From Bradyrhizobium sp. URHD0069 (GTDB lineage: Bacteria > Pseudomonadota > Alphaproteobacteria > Rhizobiales > Xanthobacteraceae), in assembly GCF_000701345.1 (NCBI RefSeq), contig NZ_JNIJ01000026.1, forward strand, positions 34,373 to 98,372: a stretch of DNA of 64,000 bases, read 5' to 3'. Both the position numbers and the translations under genes were made by a program. Under the pieces are notes generated by a model. That model made no database searches. It had not been told where the DNA came from and saw nothing but the letters and a program-made list of their open reading frames with translations. Below are positions 1 to 16,885 of this stretch, piece by piece (the stretch's first letter is position 1; every line of letters begins with the position of its first letter).

Positions 1-1451
1 AACCGGCTCCAGGCTTCGCTGTAGGGGCCGAGCCCGCGATAATTCTCGAAATACTCGCGATCGATCTTATTGGACGTGGATTTGCCGCGCGCGCGGCGCA
101 ACCGCACCATCTCAGTGAGGATGATGTCGGTGGCGGCGTCGGAGGAATCCAGCAGTCCGTTCAGCGTCGAGTCGAACAGATAATCGCCGACCACCACCAG
201 GCCTGGATGCTGCTTCGGTTCGGGCCGATGATTTGTAATGACGTCGCGCGCCGGCAAACCGCCCGGCAGCGCATTCACCGACGAAAGCCAGCGATGGCTC
301 TTGCCTTCCACGAAATGCGCGCGCGCGTCGCCCAGCGAGGCCGGCAGGGATTTCAGCGCGGCATCGATCAATTCCTGATCGCTGAGGTTGGCGAAAGCCA
401 ACGCGTCGGAACCGGCGATCAGCCAATTCAGGACGCCGTGCTTGCCGACGTCATGACGCGCGCCTTCGTTATAAACGCAGCAGCCGCCGAACGCTTCCGA
501 CATGAACCATGAGCCCGGGATCTTCTCTCCCCAGAACGGCTCATCGAACAGGATCGAGACCCGCAGATAATGCGCGGGGCGATCGAAATAGGCGACGTGC
601 TTGACCATCGACTTGCGCAGTTGTTCGCCGTCCCATCGCATGGTCACCAGCCAGGAGTGCGGCAGGCACACCAGCACGAGGTCGAAATCTTTTGTCTCCG
701 GTCCCTTGCCGTTCATCATGTTGAGCTGATAGCGGCCGGCTGCGGTCTTGCCGACCTTGAGGACGCGGTGATTGAGCTGAATATCGGCGTCGACCTCGGA
801 CTGCAGGCACTCGATCAACTGCTCGTTGCCGTTCTGGATCGAATAGAGGCCGATGTAGCCGTCGACATCCATCACGAAGTTTTTCAGCGCATTCAACCCG
901 TTGGTGTTGTGGCTCTCGGTGGCGAGGTCGGAGCGCGCCATCACCTTGAGGAAGCGCTTGGCGATGGGATCGTCCACTTCCCTGTCAAGTAGCTCCTCGC
1001 AGGTGATGTAAGCCCACGGATGCTCGTTGTCGTGGGCGCCCACGCCTTCGTAATATTCGGCTGGAGACATTATCTCGGTGCAGCGCCTGCGGAACGCTTC
1101 GATCGCGTCGGCAGTCTTGGCGCCGTATTTGCGGCGCATGCCCGCCACGTCGTTCAAGAGCTCGCCATCGAACTGGACCTGCTCCGCATCCATCGGAATG
1201 GTCTGCAGGCCGAAATGCTGGATCAGTTCGCGCAGCGGGTCGGGACCACTCATCGAGTAATCGTAAATTTCGGCGAGGCCGGCTTCGTACATCGCGGGCG
1301 CTGAATCGAATTTGCGTGTCAGGATCTTGCCACCAACGCGGTCGGAAGCCTCGTAAATGGTGACGCGGCAGAGCTCGCCGAGCTTCTTTTTGAGGTACCA
1401 GGCGCTCATCAGGCCGCCCGGCCCGCCGCCAACGATTGCAAGATCGAACAT
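1..1451 (-). CDS. FAD-dependent amine-oxidase-like oxidoreductase, 3' end cut by the window edge
   Basis: An uninterrupted minus-strand frame starts at ATG 1449-1451 and runs off the left edge (483 codons seen). It opens with a Rossmann FAD-binding motif (IVGGGPGGLMSAWYL), followed by an acidic ribose-binding position (YEASDRVGGK). Near the C-terminus a second FAD-contact segment reads VVVGDYLFDSTLNGLLDSSD. This arrangement is typical of the flavin amine oxidase/desaturase fold, which oxidises an amine or CH-CH substrate using FAD. The substrate cannot be inferred. A GGAAAG ribosome-binding site lies 5 nt upstream. The frame continues about 40 residues past the FAD-contact segment (ending near YFENYRGLGPYSEAW) without a stop, so a C-terminal extension or extra domain may lie outside the window. 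Confidence 0.8.
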   Translation of the reverse strand, partial: MFDLAIVGGGPGGLMSAWYLKKKLGELCRVTIYEASDRVGGKILTRKFDSAPAMYEAGLAEIYDYSMSGPDPLRELIQHFGLQTIPMDAEQVQFDGELLNDVAGMRRKYGAKTADAIEAFRRRCTEIMSPAEYYEGVGAHDNEHPWAYITCEELLDREVDDPIAKRFLKVMARSDLATESHNTNGLNALKNFVMDVDGYIGLYSIQNGNEQLIECLQSEVDADIQLNHRVLKVGKTAAGRYQLNMMNGKGPETKDFDLVLVCLPHSWLVTMRWDGEQLRKSMVKHVAYFDRPAHYLRVSILFDEPFWGEKIPGSWFMSEAFGGCCVYNEGARHDVGKHGVLNWLIAGSDALAFANLSDQELIDAALKSLPASLGDARAHFVEGKSHRWLSSVNALPGGLPARDVITNHRPEPKQHPGLVVVGDYLFDSTLNGLLDSSDAATDIILTEMVRLRRARGKSTSNKIDREYFENYRGLGPYSEAWSR

Positions 1452-1712
1452 CTGCTTTCCGTGATCCCCCGCCCCCTCAGGAGCATCCGGTTCTTAAGTC
1501 AGCCTAGAGCGCGGTCGGCAAAAGTCGAATCCGCTCTTTGCCCGGGATCGCGCCCCAAATTGTCGATTTAGCGGGCAATCCTAATCGGTAACCTGCCCCC
1601 TCCCTCGGCCGGGCCCGAGGCCATTTTTGACGGATGGCTAGCAGAAGCGCTTTTCAGCCTGAAGGAAAGATGAACAAACGAGGCTCACCCGCCATAACGA
1701 CCAAAAACCCAC

Positions 1713-1740
1713 AAAAAGGCCGGCAAAAGCCGGCCTTTTT
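1713..1740 (-). terminator. Rho-independent terminator of rpoC
   Basis: A perfect 7-bp GC stem (GGCCGGC, loop AAAA, GCCGGCC) is flanked by A5 on one side and T5 on the other. It lies 23 nt beyond the rpoC stop and ends the rplJL-rpoBC transcript. The A/T flanks make it structurally bidirectional. Confidence 0.9.
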
Positions 1741-1763
1741 CTCACATCATGAATCCGCGAGGC

Positions 1764-5963
<4,200 letters not shown>

Positions 5964-6073
5964 CGTCTTCTCCTTAACCGGTGCCTCGTGTCCCGGATGC
6001 GACGCCGCGCGCGAGCGGTGCGTTGCTGATCCGCGACCGACGGGCCGCCGAAAAATTTCCTAGTCCCGGGTCT

Positions 6074-6100
6074 GCCGCGCAACAGGTCGTGCTGCGCGGC
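6074..6100 (-). other. Hairpin in the rpoB-rpoC intergenic region
   Basis: GCCGCGCA at 6074-6081 pairs with TGCGCGGC at 6093-6100, and no T-run follows. It sits 20 nt after the rpoB stop in the 156-nt spacer. Such a stem could protect or process the mRNA rather than terminate it. Confidence 0.45.
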
Positions 6101-6119
6101 GCCCGGGGCGCCAACTTCC

Positions 6120-10244
<4,125 letters not shown>

Positions 10245-10530
10245 CGTGGCCTCTCATTTCGTCGCCCGTCAGAGGCGAACCTTCCGAAGCGCGATTGGCA
10301 TCGCCCCCGGGTTGAATTTCGATTCGTTCCTAAATCTGGAACCCTTGCCAGGATTTAACTCCTGAATCGAGGTGCCAGACCTTCAAAACGCAAAACGACG
10401 CGCGGGGCGCTTGAACGCACCCGCCCGTCACAACCATCTCTTCACGGACTGCAAAAGCCCGAAATTGCCTATCTCCCAACGGCTTGCGCAGAAACGCTGC
10501 CGTTCCCGCTGCCCACCGTGCTTTCGTGCT

Positions 10531-10590
10531 GTCGTCTCCATATGGGACGACAATCGTGGAGATTCGAGGGGCAACCCTTCGAATCCCCAC
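10531..10590 (-). promoter_or_regulatory. Two stem-loops in the rplL-rpoB spacer
   Basis: The 454-nt rplL-rpoB spacer contains no gene. A 16-nt arm at 10556-10571 pairs with 10575-10590, with 14 of 16 positions complementary and a very short loop. Next to it, GTCGTC (10531-10536) pairs with GACGAC (10546-10551). No T-run follows, so termination is unlikely to be complete. In other bacteria the rplL-rpoB spacer holds an attenuator and RNase III processing site that sets the ribosomal-protein to polymerase ratio. That role is inferred here. Confidence 0.5.
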
Positions 10591-10698
10591 ACATTCTTGT
10601 GTACAACACGATCCGGGTTACCCCGCCCACGTCTTGCCCTTAATCCCCGGATCGGGCTCGGTTTTGCCTCGCCTGTCCAGGAATTTCGCTGAAATAAC

Positions 10699-11076
<378 letters not shown>

Positions 11077-11132
11077 TGATCTGTTTCCTTAAGCGTATCG
11101 GTTCGAACCAGGTTTGAATTTTGCGAAGGGCG

Positions 11133-11651
11133 TCAGGCCGCTTCGCCCTTTGAGGCATAGGCCTGAACCACGCGCGCAAGCTTGGCCGCGGGCGCGGTGG
11201 AGAGCTGAGCGATCTTGGTCGCCGGCGCCACCAGGAGGCCGACGATCTTTCCACGCAACTCATCAAGCGACGGCAGGGCGGCAAGCGCCTTCACGCCATC
11301 GACATTCAGGATGGTTTTACCCATCGATCCGCCGAGAATGACGAACTGCTCGTTCGTCTTGGCGAATTCAATGGCAACCTTCGGCGCCGCTACCGGATCG
11401 TTTGAAGTCGCGATCACGGTCGGCCCCTTCAACAGGGAACCGATGGCAACGACGTCCGTGCCTTCAAGAGCAATTTTGGCGAGACGGTTCTTCGAGACCT
11501 TCACCGACGCGCCCGCCTGCTTCATCTGCATGCGCAGCTTCTGCATCTGGGCCACGGTGAGGCCGGAATAATGAGCCACGACCGCAACGCTCGTGGTCTT
11601 GAACAGACCGTTCAGCGTCTCGACCGCGTCCTTTTTTGCCGCTCTTTCCAC
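11133..11651 (-). CDS. rplJ: 50S ribosomal protein L10
   Basis: This 172-residue protein anchors the L7/L12 stalk to 23S rRNA. The N-terminus (MERAAKKDAVETLNGLF) and the conserved block VAHYSGLTVAQMQKLR match L10. Translation starts at GTG (11649-11651) with a GGAGAGAG site. L10-L7/L12 normally represses its own mRNA through the leader just upstream, and a structured leader is present here. The gene starts the rplJ-rplL-rpoB-rpoC unit. Confidence 0.97.
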   Translation of the reverse strand: MERAAKKDAVETLNGLFKTTSVAVVAHYSGLTVAQMQKLRMQMKQAGASVKVSKNRLAKIALEGTDVVAIGSLLKGPTVIATSNDPVAAPKVAIEFAKTNEQFVILGGSMGKTILNVDGVKALAALPSLDELRGKIVGLLVAPATKIAQLSTAPAAKLARVVQAYASKGEAA

Positions 11652-11760
11652 AGCAAGCTCTCTCCGGTTTGGCGGCCTTTGCCTGATGGCAGGACCGCCG
11701 GGTTACACCCATCGTCCCGCCTGAACCTGACCTCGAGACATTTCAGTCTCGGGACCGTCG
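11652..11760 (-). ncRNA. rplJ mRNA leader, candidate L10-binding leader
   Basis: The 574-nt region upstream of rplJ has no gene. Its proximal part can fold into consecutive helices. One is a CGAGAC/GTCTCG hairpin at 11734-11751, which is flanked by a GTCCCG/CGGGAC pair. Another hairpin uses GGCGG/CCGCC with an inner CCTG/CAGG pair and ends about 20 nt before the rplJ site. Between them lies GGGTGTAACCC. L10 leaders autoregulate rplJL translation in many bacteria, so the placement fits. The exact boundaries and identity are inferred. Confidence 0.5.
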
Positions 11761-11959
11761 GGCAGAACGACATTGAAAAGCCTGCCCTCCCGGGCCTTGC
11801 GGGCCACGGGGTATCGAGGTTCGAACCATATCCGCCGCCCGTCGCGCGGAACGCGACGTAAAGCGAAATCCGGTCTTCACCCGTCTATGCAGGCTATAAG
11901 ATTAAGCCGTTGAAGAAACTTTTGGTTTCTCGCGGGCGCCCGCAGTCTTGGACAGGATC

Positions 11960-11987
11960 GAGGTCATTCGGCATGCCGAAAGACCTC
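11960..11987. repeat. 28-bp near-perfect palindrome upstream of rplJ
   Basis: GAGGTC-A-TTCGGC at 11960-11972 is mirrored by GCCGAA-A-GACCTC, with one mismatched pair and only 2 nt at the centre. It lies about 310 nt upstream of rplJ and 240 nt past the dehydrogenase stop. It could be a protein-binding operator or a stable RNA hairpin. Nothing nearby decides which. Confidence 0.6.
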
Positions 11988-12225
11988 TGCCCACAATCCT
12001 CCCAAAGCGACGGGTTCCTTTCCTTTCGAGCTATCCATGCGGATGTCCTGAAAGGAATGATCTCCTATCGAATTGGGCTTTTGGAGTGCGAGCACAGACG
12101 TGCCAGCAACGGCCAGCACGCCCGGAAATCATTGTTTAACGAGTCTTTTTCGGCTTGCCAAGCGCTAATTCGCGTCGACTTGGCCGCCCGCGCCATTTCG
12201 GCAAAATTTGTGTCGAATCGCCGGT

Positions 12226-13179
12226 TCAGGTGCCCCGGACCTCATAGGGCAGCGGTTTGCCTGCGAAAAACGCCTCCAGATTGGCGATCACGCAATCCTG
12301 CATCGCAACGTGCGACTCAAGGGTATGGCCGCCGATATGCGGGGTCAGCACGACATTTGGAAAGGCGGTTAGCGCGTCCGGCACGTGCGGCTCCTTCTCG
12401 AACACGTCGAGACCGGCGCCGGCAATCGACCCGTCCGCGAGCGCCGCAACCAAGGCCCGTTGATCGATCACCGAGCCGCGCGAGATGTTGACGACATAGC
12501 CGTCCTTATCGAGCCGTTGCAGGATTTTGGCATCGACGGCGTGATGGGTGTCCGCGCCCGCGCGAACCGCAATCATCAGGATGCTGCACCAATCCGCCAG
12601 CGCTTCGAGGCTCGGCAGATACTGATAGGGCACGTCATGCCGGCTGCGGCTGAAATAGCCGATCTCGGCCTCGAATGCCGCAACGCGGCTTGCAATCTTG
12701 CGGCCGATCTCGCCCATGCCGTAGACGCCGACGCGGCGGCCGCGCATGCCCGGTTGCGGCCGCATCATCGGCGAAGGCCTTGCCGACGACCAGTTTCCGC
12801 TTCGAACGTAATCGTCCGCCGGCAGCAGACGCCGCGTCACCGCCAGCATCAGCGTAACGGCGATATCCGCAACGGATGAGGCATTCGCACCCGGACTGTG
12901 ACCGATCGCGATTTTCCGTTGAACTGCGGCGGCAAGATCGACGCCGTCGTACCCGGTGCCGTAGCAGACGATCGCGCGGAGCGACGGCATTTGGTCCATC
13001 ACGGCGCCAGCCAGCGGCGTTCCGCCCGCGGTGATCATGGCACGAACGCCTGAGAGCTGTTCTGCGGTGAACACCTCATGCGGCGGCTTGCCCGCGGCGT
13101 CCATCAGATCGAACTGCTCTCCGATCCGCACCATCATCGCCTTCGGAAAGCGCGAATAGATCAAGACTTTATGGGGCAT
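12226..13179 (-). CDS. D-isomer-specific 2-hydroxyacid dehydrogenase (NAD(P)-dependent)
   Basis: This 317-residue protein reduces 2-oxoacids or oxidises D-2-hydroxyacids; glyoxylate/hydroxypyruvate reductases are the nearest well-known relatives. The nucleotide-binding motif is GVYGMGEIG. The catalytic set is complete: Arg in VNISRGSVID, Glu in DVFEKEPH and His in TPHIGGHT. It is odd to find it inside the ribosomal-protein cluster, between rplA and rplJ on the same strand. The rplA terminator lies just upstream, so it probably has its own promoter. The exact substrate is unknown. Confidence 0.88.
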   Translation of the reverse strand: MPHKVLIYSRFPKAMMVRIGEQFDLMDAAGKPPHEVFTAEQLSGVRAMITAGGTPLAGAVMDQMPSLRAIVCYGTGYDGVDLAAAVQRKIAIGHSPGANASSVADIAVTLMLAVTRRLLPADDYVRSGNWSSARPSPMMRPQPGMRGRRVGVYGMGEIGRKIASRVAAFEAEIGYFSRSRHDVPYQYLPSLEALADWCSILMIAVRAGADTHHAVDAKILQRLDKDGYVVNISRGSVIDQRALVAALADGSIAGAGLDVFEKEPHVPDALTAFPNVVLTPHIGGHTLESHVAMQDCVIANLEAFFAGKPLPYEVRGT

Positions 13180-13201
13180 AGACTGATTTTCTCAGGTCCA
13201 A

Positions 13202-13238
13202 GAAAAAGGGGCGGAATCGGTTGCCCAATTCCGCCCCT
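13202..13238 (-). terminator. Rho-independent terminator of rplK-rplA
   Basis: An 11-bp stem (AGGGGCGGAAT at 13207-13217 with ATTCCGCCCCT at 13228-13238) is followed on the minus strand by TTTTTCTT. It lies 29 nt after the rplA stop and separates rplKA from the dehydrogenase gene. Confidence 0.92.
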
Positions 13239-13266
13239 GGTTCGTCTCACGAACTTCTCCGCGGTC

Positions 13267-13959
13267 TCAGCCGAGCAGGCTACCCGGCTCAACCTTCACG
13301 CCCGGTCCCATGGTCGAGGAAACCGCCACGCGCTGGATGTAAGTGCCCTTGGCGCCGGCAGGCTTCGCCTTGGCGACCGCGTCCGCCAGCGCCTTGACGT
13401 TCTGCACGAGCTTCTCTTCCGAGAACGAGGCCTTGCCGATGCCGGCCTGCACGATGCCGGCCTTTTCGACGCGGAACTCAACCGAACCGCCCTTGGCGCC
13501 CTTCACGGCAGTGGCGACGTCCATGGTGACGGTGCCGATCTTCGGATTGGGCATCATGCCGCGCGGTCCCAGCACCTTACCGAGCCGGCCGACCAGCGGC
13601 ATCATGTCGGGGGTCGCGATGCAGCGGTCGAAGTCGATCTGACCACCCTGCACCTTCTCAACCAGGTCCTCGGCGCCGACGACGTCAGCGCCCGCTGCCT
13701 TGGCCTCTTCAGCCTTGGCGCCGCGCGCGAACACGCCGACCCGCAAGGTGCGGCCGGTACCGTTCGGCAGCGTCACCACGCCGCGCACCATCTGATCGGC
13801 ATGACGCGGATCGACGCCGAGATTGATCGCAATCTCGACCGTCTCGTCGAACTTCGACTTGGCGCGCTCCTTGACCATCTTGATGGCATCCGCGAGCGGA
13901 TAGAGCTTTTCCCGGTCGACGCCCTCGCGGGCCTTTTTCAAACGTTTTCCGATTGGCAT
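13267..13959 (-). CDS. rplA: 50S ribosomal protein L1
   Basis: This 230-residue protein forms the L1 stalk of the large subunit that handles the exiting tRNA. Recognisable blocks are MPIGKRLKKAREGVDREK at the start and GRLGKVLGPRGMMPNPK in the centre. It starts 6 nt after the rplK stop region, so the two are translated from one message. L1 usually represses this operon by binding its leader. Length is normal. Confidence 0.98.
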   Translation of the reverse strand: MPIGKRLKKAREGVDREKLYPLADAIKMVKERAKSKFDETVEIAINLGVDPRHADQMVRGVVTLPNGTGRTLRVGVFARGAKAEEAKAAGADVVGAEDLVEKVQGGQIDFDRCIATPDMMPLVGRLGKVLGPRGMMPNPKIGTVTMDVATAVKGAKGGSVEFRVEKAGIVQAGIGKASFSEEKLVQNVKALADAVAKAKPAGAKGTYIQRVAVSSTMGPGVKVEPGSLLG

Positions 13960-13965
13960 GACCCG

Positions 13966-14394
13966 TTACCCCGCAACTTCAAGGCCCATCGAACGGGCGG
14001 AGCCCTCGACCATCTTCATGGCCGCTTCGACGGTATCGCAATTCAAGTCCTTCATCTTCTTCTCGGCGATCTCGCGCACCTGCGCGCGCGTCACCGCACC
14101 GGCCTTGTCGCGACCCGGGGCTTTCGATCCGGACTGGATTTTGGCGGCCTGCTTGAGGAAGTAGGACATCGGGGGCGTCTTCATCTCGAAGGTGAACGAA
14201 CGATCGGCATAGATCGTGATCACCACCGGAATCGGGGTGTTTTTCTCTTCCTTCTGGGTCTGCGCGTTGAACGCCTTGCAGAATTCCATGATATTGAGGC
14301 CGCGCTGACCAAGCGCGGGTCCGATCGGGGGCGAAGGGTTCGCCGCGCCGGCCGGCACCTGCAATTTCAGGTATCCGGTCACTTTCTTTGCCAT
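13966..14394 (-). CDS. rplK: 50S ribosomal protein L11
   Basis: This 142-residue protein forms the GTPase-associated centre with 23S rRNA. The conserved N-terminus (KLQVPAGAANPSPPIGPALGQRGLNIMEFCK) contains the proline-rich segment methylated by PrmA in relatives. The start at 14394 has an AGGAG site 8 nt upstream. It lies between nusG and rplA. The 139-nt nusG-rplK spacer holds a CCCCGC/GCGGGG hairpin at 14505-14520. Confidence 0.98.
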   Translation of the reverse strand: MAKKVTGYLKLQVPAGAANPSPPIGPALGQRGLNIMEFCKAFNAQTQKEEKNTPIPVVITIYADRSFTFEMKTPPMSYFLKQAAKIQSGSKAPGRDKAGAVTRAQVREIAEKKMKDLNCDTVEAAMKMVEGSARSMGLEVAG

Positions 14395-14533
14395 CTATCA
14401 CTCCTCATGTTGCTCCGGACCAGCCCGGAAGCTTCACAGGACCGTGGTGCGGTTCAACGGATGACTGGCGATCATCCATCTCCTCCCACGGCTCTTCGCC
14501 ATCGCCCCGCTCTTGCGGGGAGAGGCTCAACGA

Positions 14534-15088
14534 TCAGACCTTCTCGACCTGACCGAATTCCAGTTCGACCGGCGTGGCGCGGCCGAAAATCGACACCGCG
14601 ACCTTCAGGCGCGAGCGCGCCTCGTCGATTTCCTCGACTACGCCGGAGAACGAGGCGAACGGCCCATCGGCCACGCGCACATTCTCGCCGATCTCGAACG
14701 ACACCGACGCCTTCGGGCGTTCCACGCCTTCCTGCACCTGATGCAGGATCCGCATGGCCTCGGCCTCCGAAATCGGCATCGGCTTGTTTTCGGCGCCTAA
14801 GAAGCCCGTCACCTTCGGGGTATTCTTGATGAGATGGAAAGCCTCGTCGGTGAGCTTCATCTTCACGAGCACATAGCCCGGGAAAAACTTGCGCTCGGCG
14901 TCGACCTTGCGGCCGCGGCGCACTTCGGTGACCTTTTCGGTCGGCACCAGGACCTGTTCGAACAGCTCCTCAAGCCCGCGCTGCTTCGATTGCTCGCGGA
15001 TCGACTCCGCGACCTTCTTTTCGAAGTTCGAATAGGCGTGGACGATATACCAGCGCTTGTCGATCGTTTGAGTTCCGGCGGTTGCCAT
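14534..15088 (-). CDS. nusG: Transcription termination/antitermination factor NusG
   Basis: This 184-residue protein links RNA polymerase to Rho or to the ribosome. The NGN domain starts KRWYIVHAYSNFEKKVAESI and includes PGYVLVKMKL. The C-terminal KOW domain contains IGENVRVADGPFASFSGVVEEID. I start it at ATG 15086-15088, because the longer open frame upstream simply overlaps secE. The start overlaps the secE stop by one base (TGATG), which indicates translational coupling. Confidence 0.97.
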   Translation of the reverse strand: MATAGTQTIDKRWYIVHAYSNFEKKVAESIREQSKQRGLEELFEQVLVPTEKVTEVRRGRKVDAERKFFPGYVLVKMKLTDEAFHLIKNTPKVTGFLGAENKPMPISEAEAMRILHQVQEGVERPKASVSFEIGENVRVADGPFASFSGVVEEIDEARSRLKVAVSIFGRATPVELEFGQVEKV

Positions 15089-15279
15089 CAGTGTATGCCG
15101 AGCAAAAAGGTGACGAGATAGCGGATGATCTGATCCGCGGCGAAGAAGAAGATCGAAGCCAGCGCAACCATCACGAACACCATGATGGTGGTGATCGTGG
15201 TCTCGCGGCGTGTCGGCCAGGTGACCTTGGCGGTCTCCGAGCGCACTTCCTGCAGGAATTTGAACGGGCTGAAAGCCAT
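15088..15279 (-). CDS. secE: Preprotein translocase subunit SecE
   Basis: This 63-residue protein is the small essential subunit of the SecYEG channel in the inner membrane. It has the conserved amphipathic helix FLQEVRSETAKVTWPTRRET, then one membrane helix (IMVFVMVALASIFFFAADQII). It is short and single-spanning, as usual in alphaproteobacteria. It overlaps nusG by one base. A sigma-70-like promoter lies about 170 nt upstream. Confidence 0.96.
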   Translation of the reverse strand: MAFSPFKFLQEVRSETAKVTWPTRRETTITTIMVFVMVALASIFFFAADQIIRYLVTFLLGIH

Positions 15280-15451
15280 CGTTTGTTTGATCCGCGTCGG
15301 TTAAGACGATTTTAGATTTGAGGGAATCCGAACAGCCCTCTTGCGCCCAGCCCTCTTCTGAAGGATGAGCCGGCAAGCGGGCTCGATTGTTTCCGGGGAA
15401 TTCAAAGCCGCGCCGGATATCCGTCTAAGCGGGCCGACAGCAGGTGGCGGT

Positions 15452-15480
15452 TATGTACTGTGGGCGCGGCCAAAGGTCAA
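15452..15480 (-). promoter_or_regulatory. Probable promoter of secE-nusG
   Basis: On the minus strand TTGACC (15475-15480) is separated by exactly 17 nt from TACATA (15452-15457). It points toward secE and lies between the displaced tRNA end (15551) and secE. That placement means secE-nusG can be transcribed despite being cut off from tRNA-Trp. Confidence 0.5.
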
Positions 15481-15550
15481 GGTAGCCGGACTGCCGGGCG
15501 GACGAACCGCTCGAGCAGGCCGACACCGGATCGGTTAAGGTCAAGGGCCT

Positions 15551-15571
15551 AGCTGGCAGGAGTGGCAGGGC
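15551..15571. repeat. attachment-site-like direct repeat: detached copy of the tRNA-Trp 3' end
   Basis: These 21 bases are identical to 17458-17478, which spans the last 18 nt of tRNA-Trp including CCA plus 3 flanking bases. Flanking bases differ at both ends. It is the distal end of the insertion described at 15551-17478. Confidence 0.85.
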
Positions 15572-15728
15572 CACGGCACCGGCGTCCGCATCGGAGCGCA
15601 GCGCCAAAGGATCATGGAAAGCTTGAAATCCGATCGCACGGGCAGTTCGCGGTGACGCCGACCAGTTCGCCGCTTGGCCCAAACCGAAACAGAGCCAAGC
15701 GAGCGGCCCACGGCGGTCGCAATCGCCT

Positions 15729-16256
15729 TCAAGCACTCGGCAAATCAGGAGGCGAAGCCGGTACCGCCGCTTTGACCTCGGCCAGAGCCGCTCGCAAGGC
15801 GGCTTCCTTAGTGTGGTCGAGAGAGGTCTTCATCACTGTGCCACCTTCGCCTTTAAGTCTCTCAAGAACCTTGTCCGCCGTGACTTTGCGCACCAGTATG
15901 AAGAGCGCTGCGGTTCCGGGTTGAATGGCCGCAGCGGTCTCCTTCATCCATTTGTCGTCGATGCCGACATCCGTCAAATATCCGCCGAGCGTGCCGGACG
16001 CAGCGCCAAGGGCAGCGCCAGCCAGCGGCATCAAAAAGATCAGGCCGATCAGCGCGCCCCAAAAGGTGCCAGTAACCGCGCCGGCAGCCGTGGTGTTGAT
16101 CAGTTGATTTAGTTTGATGTTTCCGTTGCTGTCCTTCACCGCGACCACGGCATCGCCTAATTCGATCAGGTACTCCTTCTGCATATCCAGCAATTTCTGA
16201 CGGACTTCGTCAGCCTTAGCCTCGGTCGGGAATGCGATCACCACGAGATCACTCAT
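15729..16256 (-). CDS. DUF1269-type membrane-associated protein
   Basis: This 175-residue protein starts at ATG 16256 behind a strong GGAGG site; the longer open frame has no support upstream. It begins MSDLVVIAFPTEAKADEVRQKL, a ferredoxin-like pattern. A glycine/alanine-rich hydrophobic hairpin follows (TGTFWGALIGLIFLMPLAGAALG), then a second alpha/beta part ending in TALFILVRKVTADKVLERL. This layout is typical of the DUF1269 family, which has no established function. It lies inside the tRNA-Trp island. Confidence 0.75.
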   Translation of the reverse strand: MSDLVVIAFPTEAKADEVRQKLLDMQKEYLIELGDAVVAVKDSNGNIKLNQLINTTAAGAVTGTFWGALIGLIFLMPLAGAALGAASGTLGGYLTDVGIDDKWMKETAAAIQPGTAALFILVRKVTADKVLERLKGEGGTVMKTSLDHTKEAALRAALAEVKAAVPASPPDLPSA

Positions 16257-16372
16257 TTTCGATCCTCCGATAAATTGATCTGACCAGCGGTTGGGCTTTC
16301 CAGCACCGCTGGTCTTTGCAGGACGTGAGCGCGCAATCGGGGCCAGATCGCCGCGCATATGCGCTCGTTCGC

Positions 16373-16771
16373 TCAATAGGGATACTGCTGCGGGCAGACC
16401 CAGTAGCCGTTGGCGTTCTGATAGCAGCCGCTGTTGTAGTAGCCGCCGCCGTAGCCGCCGTAATAGCCGTATGCTCCCGCTGCCGCAGCGCCGACCGCCG
16501 CGCCGTAGACACCTGTGCGGACCGCCGCGCGCGCTACCGGGCGACCGGCTATCGGACGATATCCATAGCCGCGTCCGGCAACCCGATATCCCCGACCGGC
16601 AACGCCGTAACGACCAGCATGAACCGCCCCGCCCCGGAAATGGGTGCCGCCGCCTCCGTGAAAGCCTCCGCCGCGGACGCCACCGCCCCGACGAGCGAAC
16701 GCGTCATCGGGGATGAGGCTGGCACTGACTAGAACAGCGGCTGCTAGAACCGCGAGAGCGTAACGAAACAT
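16373..16771 (-). CDS. Glycine/tyrosine-rich secreted protein
   Basis: This 132-residue protein has a clear signal peptide (FRYALAVLAAAVLVSASLIP, cleavage near DAFA). A low-complexity mature part follows (RGGG, HGGGG, GYGY, YYGGYGGGYY) and ends CYQNANGYWVCPQQYPY with two cysteines. The site is AGGAGG. It is probably an envelope or surface protein. Function is unknown. It sits in the tRNA-Trp island. Confidence 0.7.
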   Translation of the reverse strand: MFRYALAVLAAAVLVSASLIPDDAFARRGGGVRGGGFHGGGGTHFRGGAVHAGRYGVAGRGYRVAGRGYGYRPIAGRPVARAAVRTGVYGAAVGAAAAGAYGYYGGYGGGYYNSGCYQNANGYWVCPQQYPY

Positions 16772-16885
16772 GGCTTTGCCTCCTGTTGATTGGGGCGTCG
16801 TGCATTCGCGGGGTCCAACGATGCCGCGCCCGCAGCGATCAGCACCCGACGGCAGCCTTCGAGGCTCATTGGATTTCGGTTTGAC

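Noticed and set aside
14534..15376. 280-codon version of nusG
   Set aside because: The extra N-terminal part overlaps secE in another frame and has no NusG similarity. ATG 15088 is the real start.
15551..15571. Possible second tRNA-Trp gene
   Set aside because: Only the 3' 18 nt are present, with no anticodon arm or D-arm, so it is an attachment-site copy.
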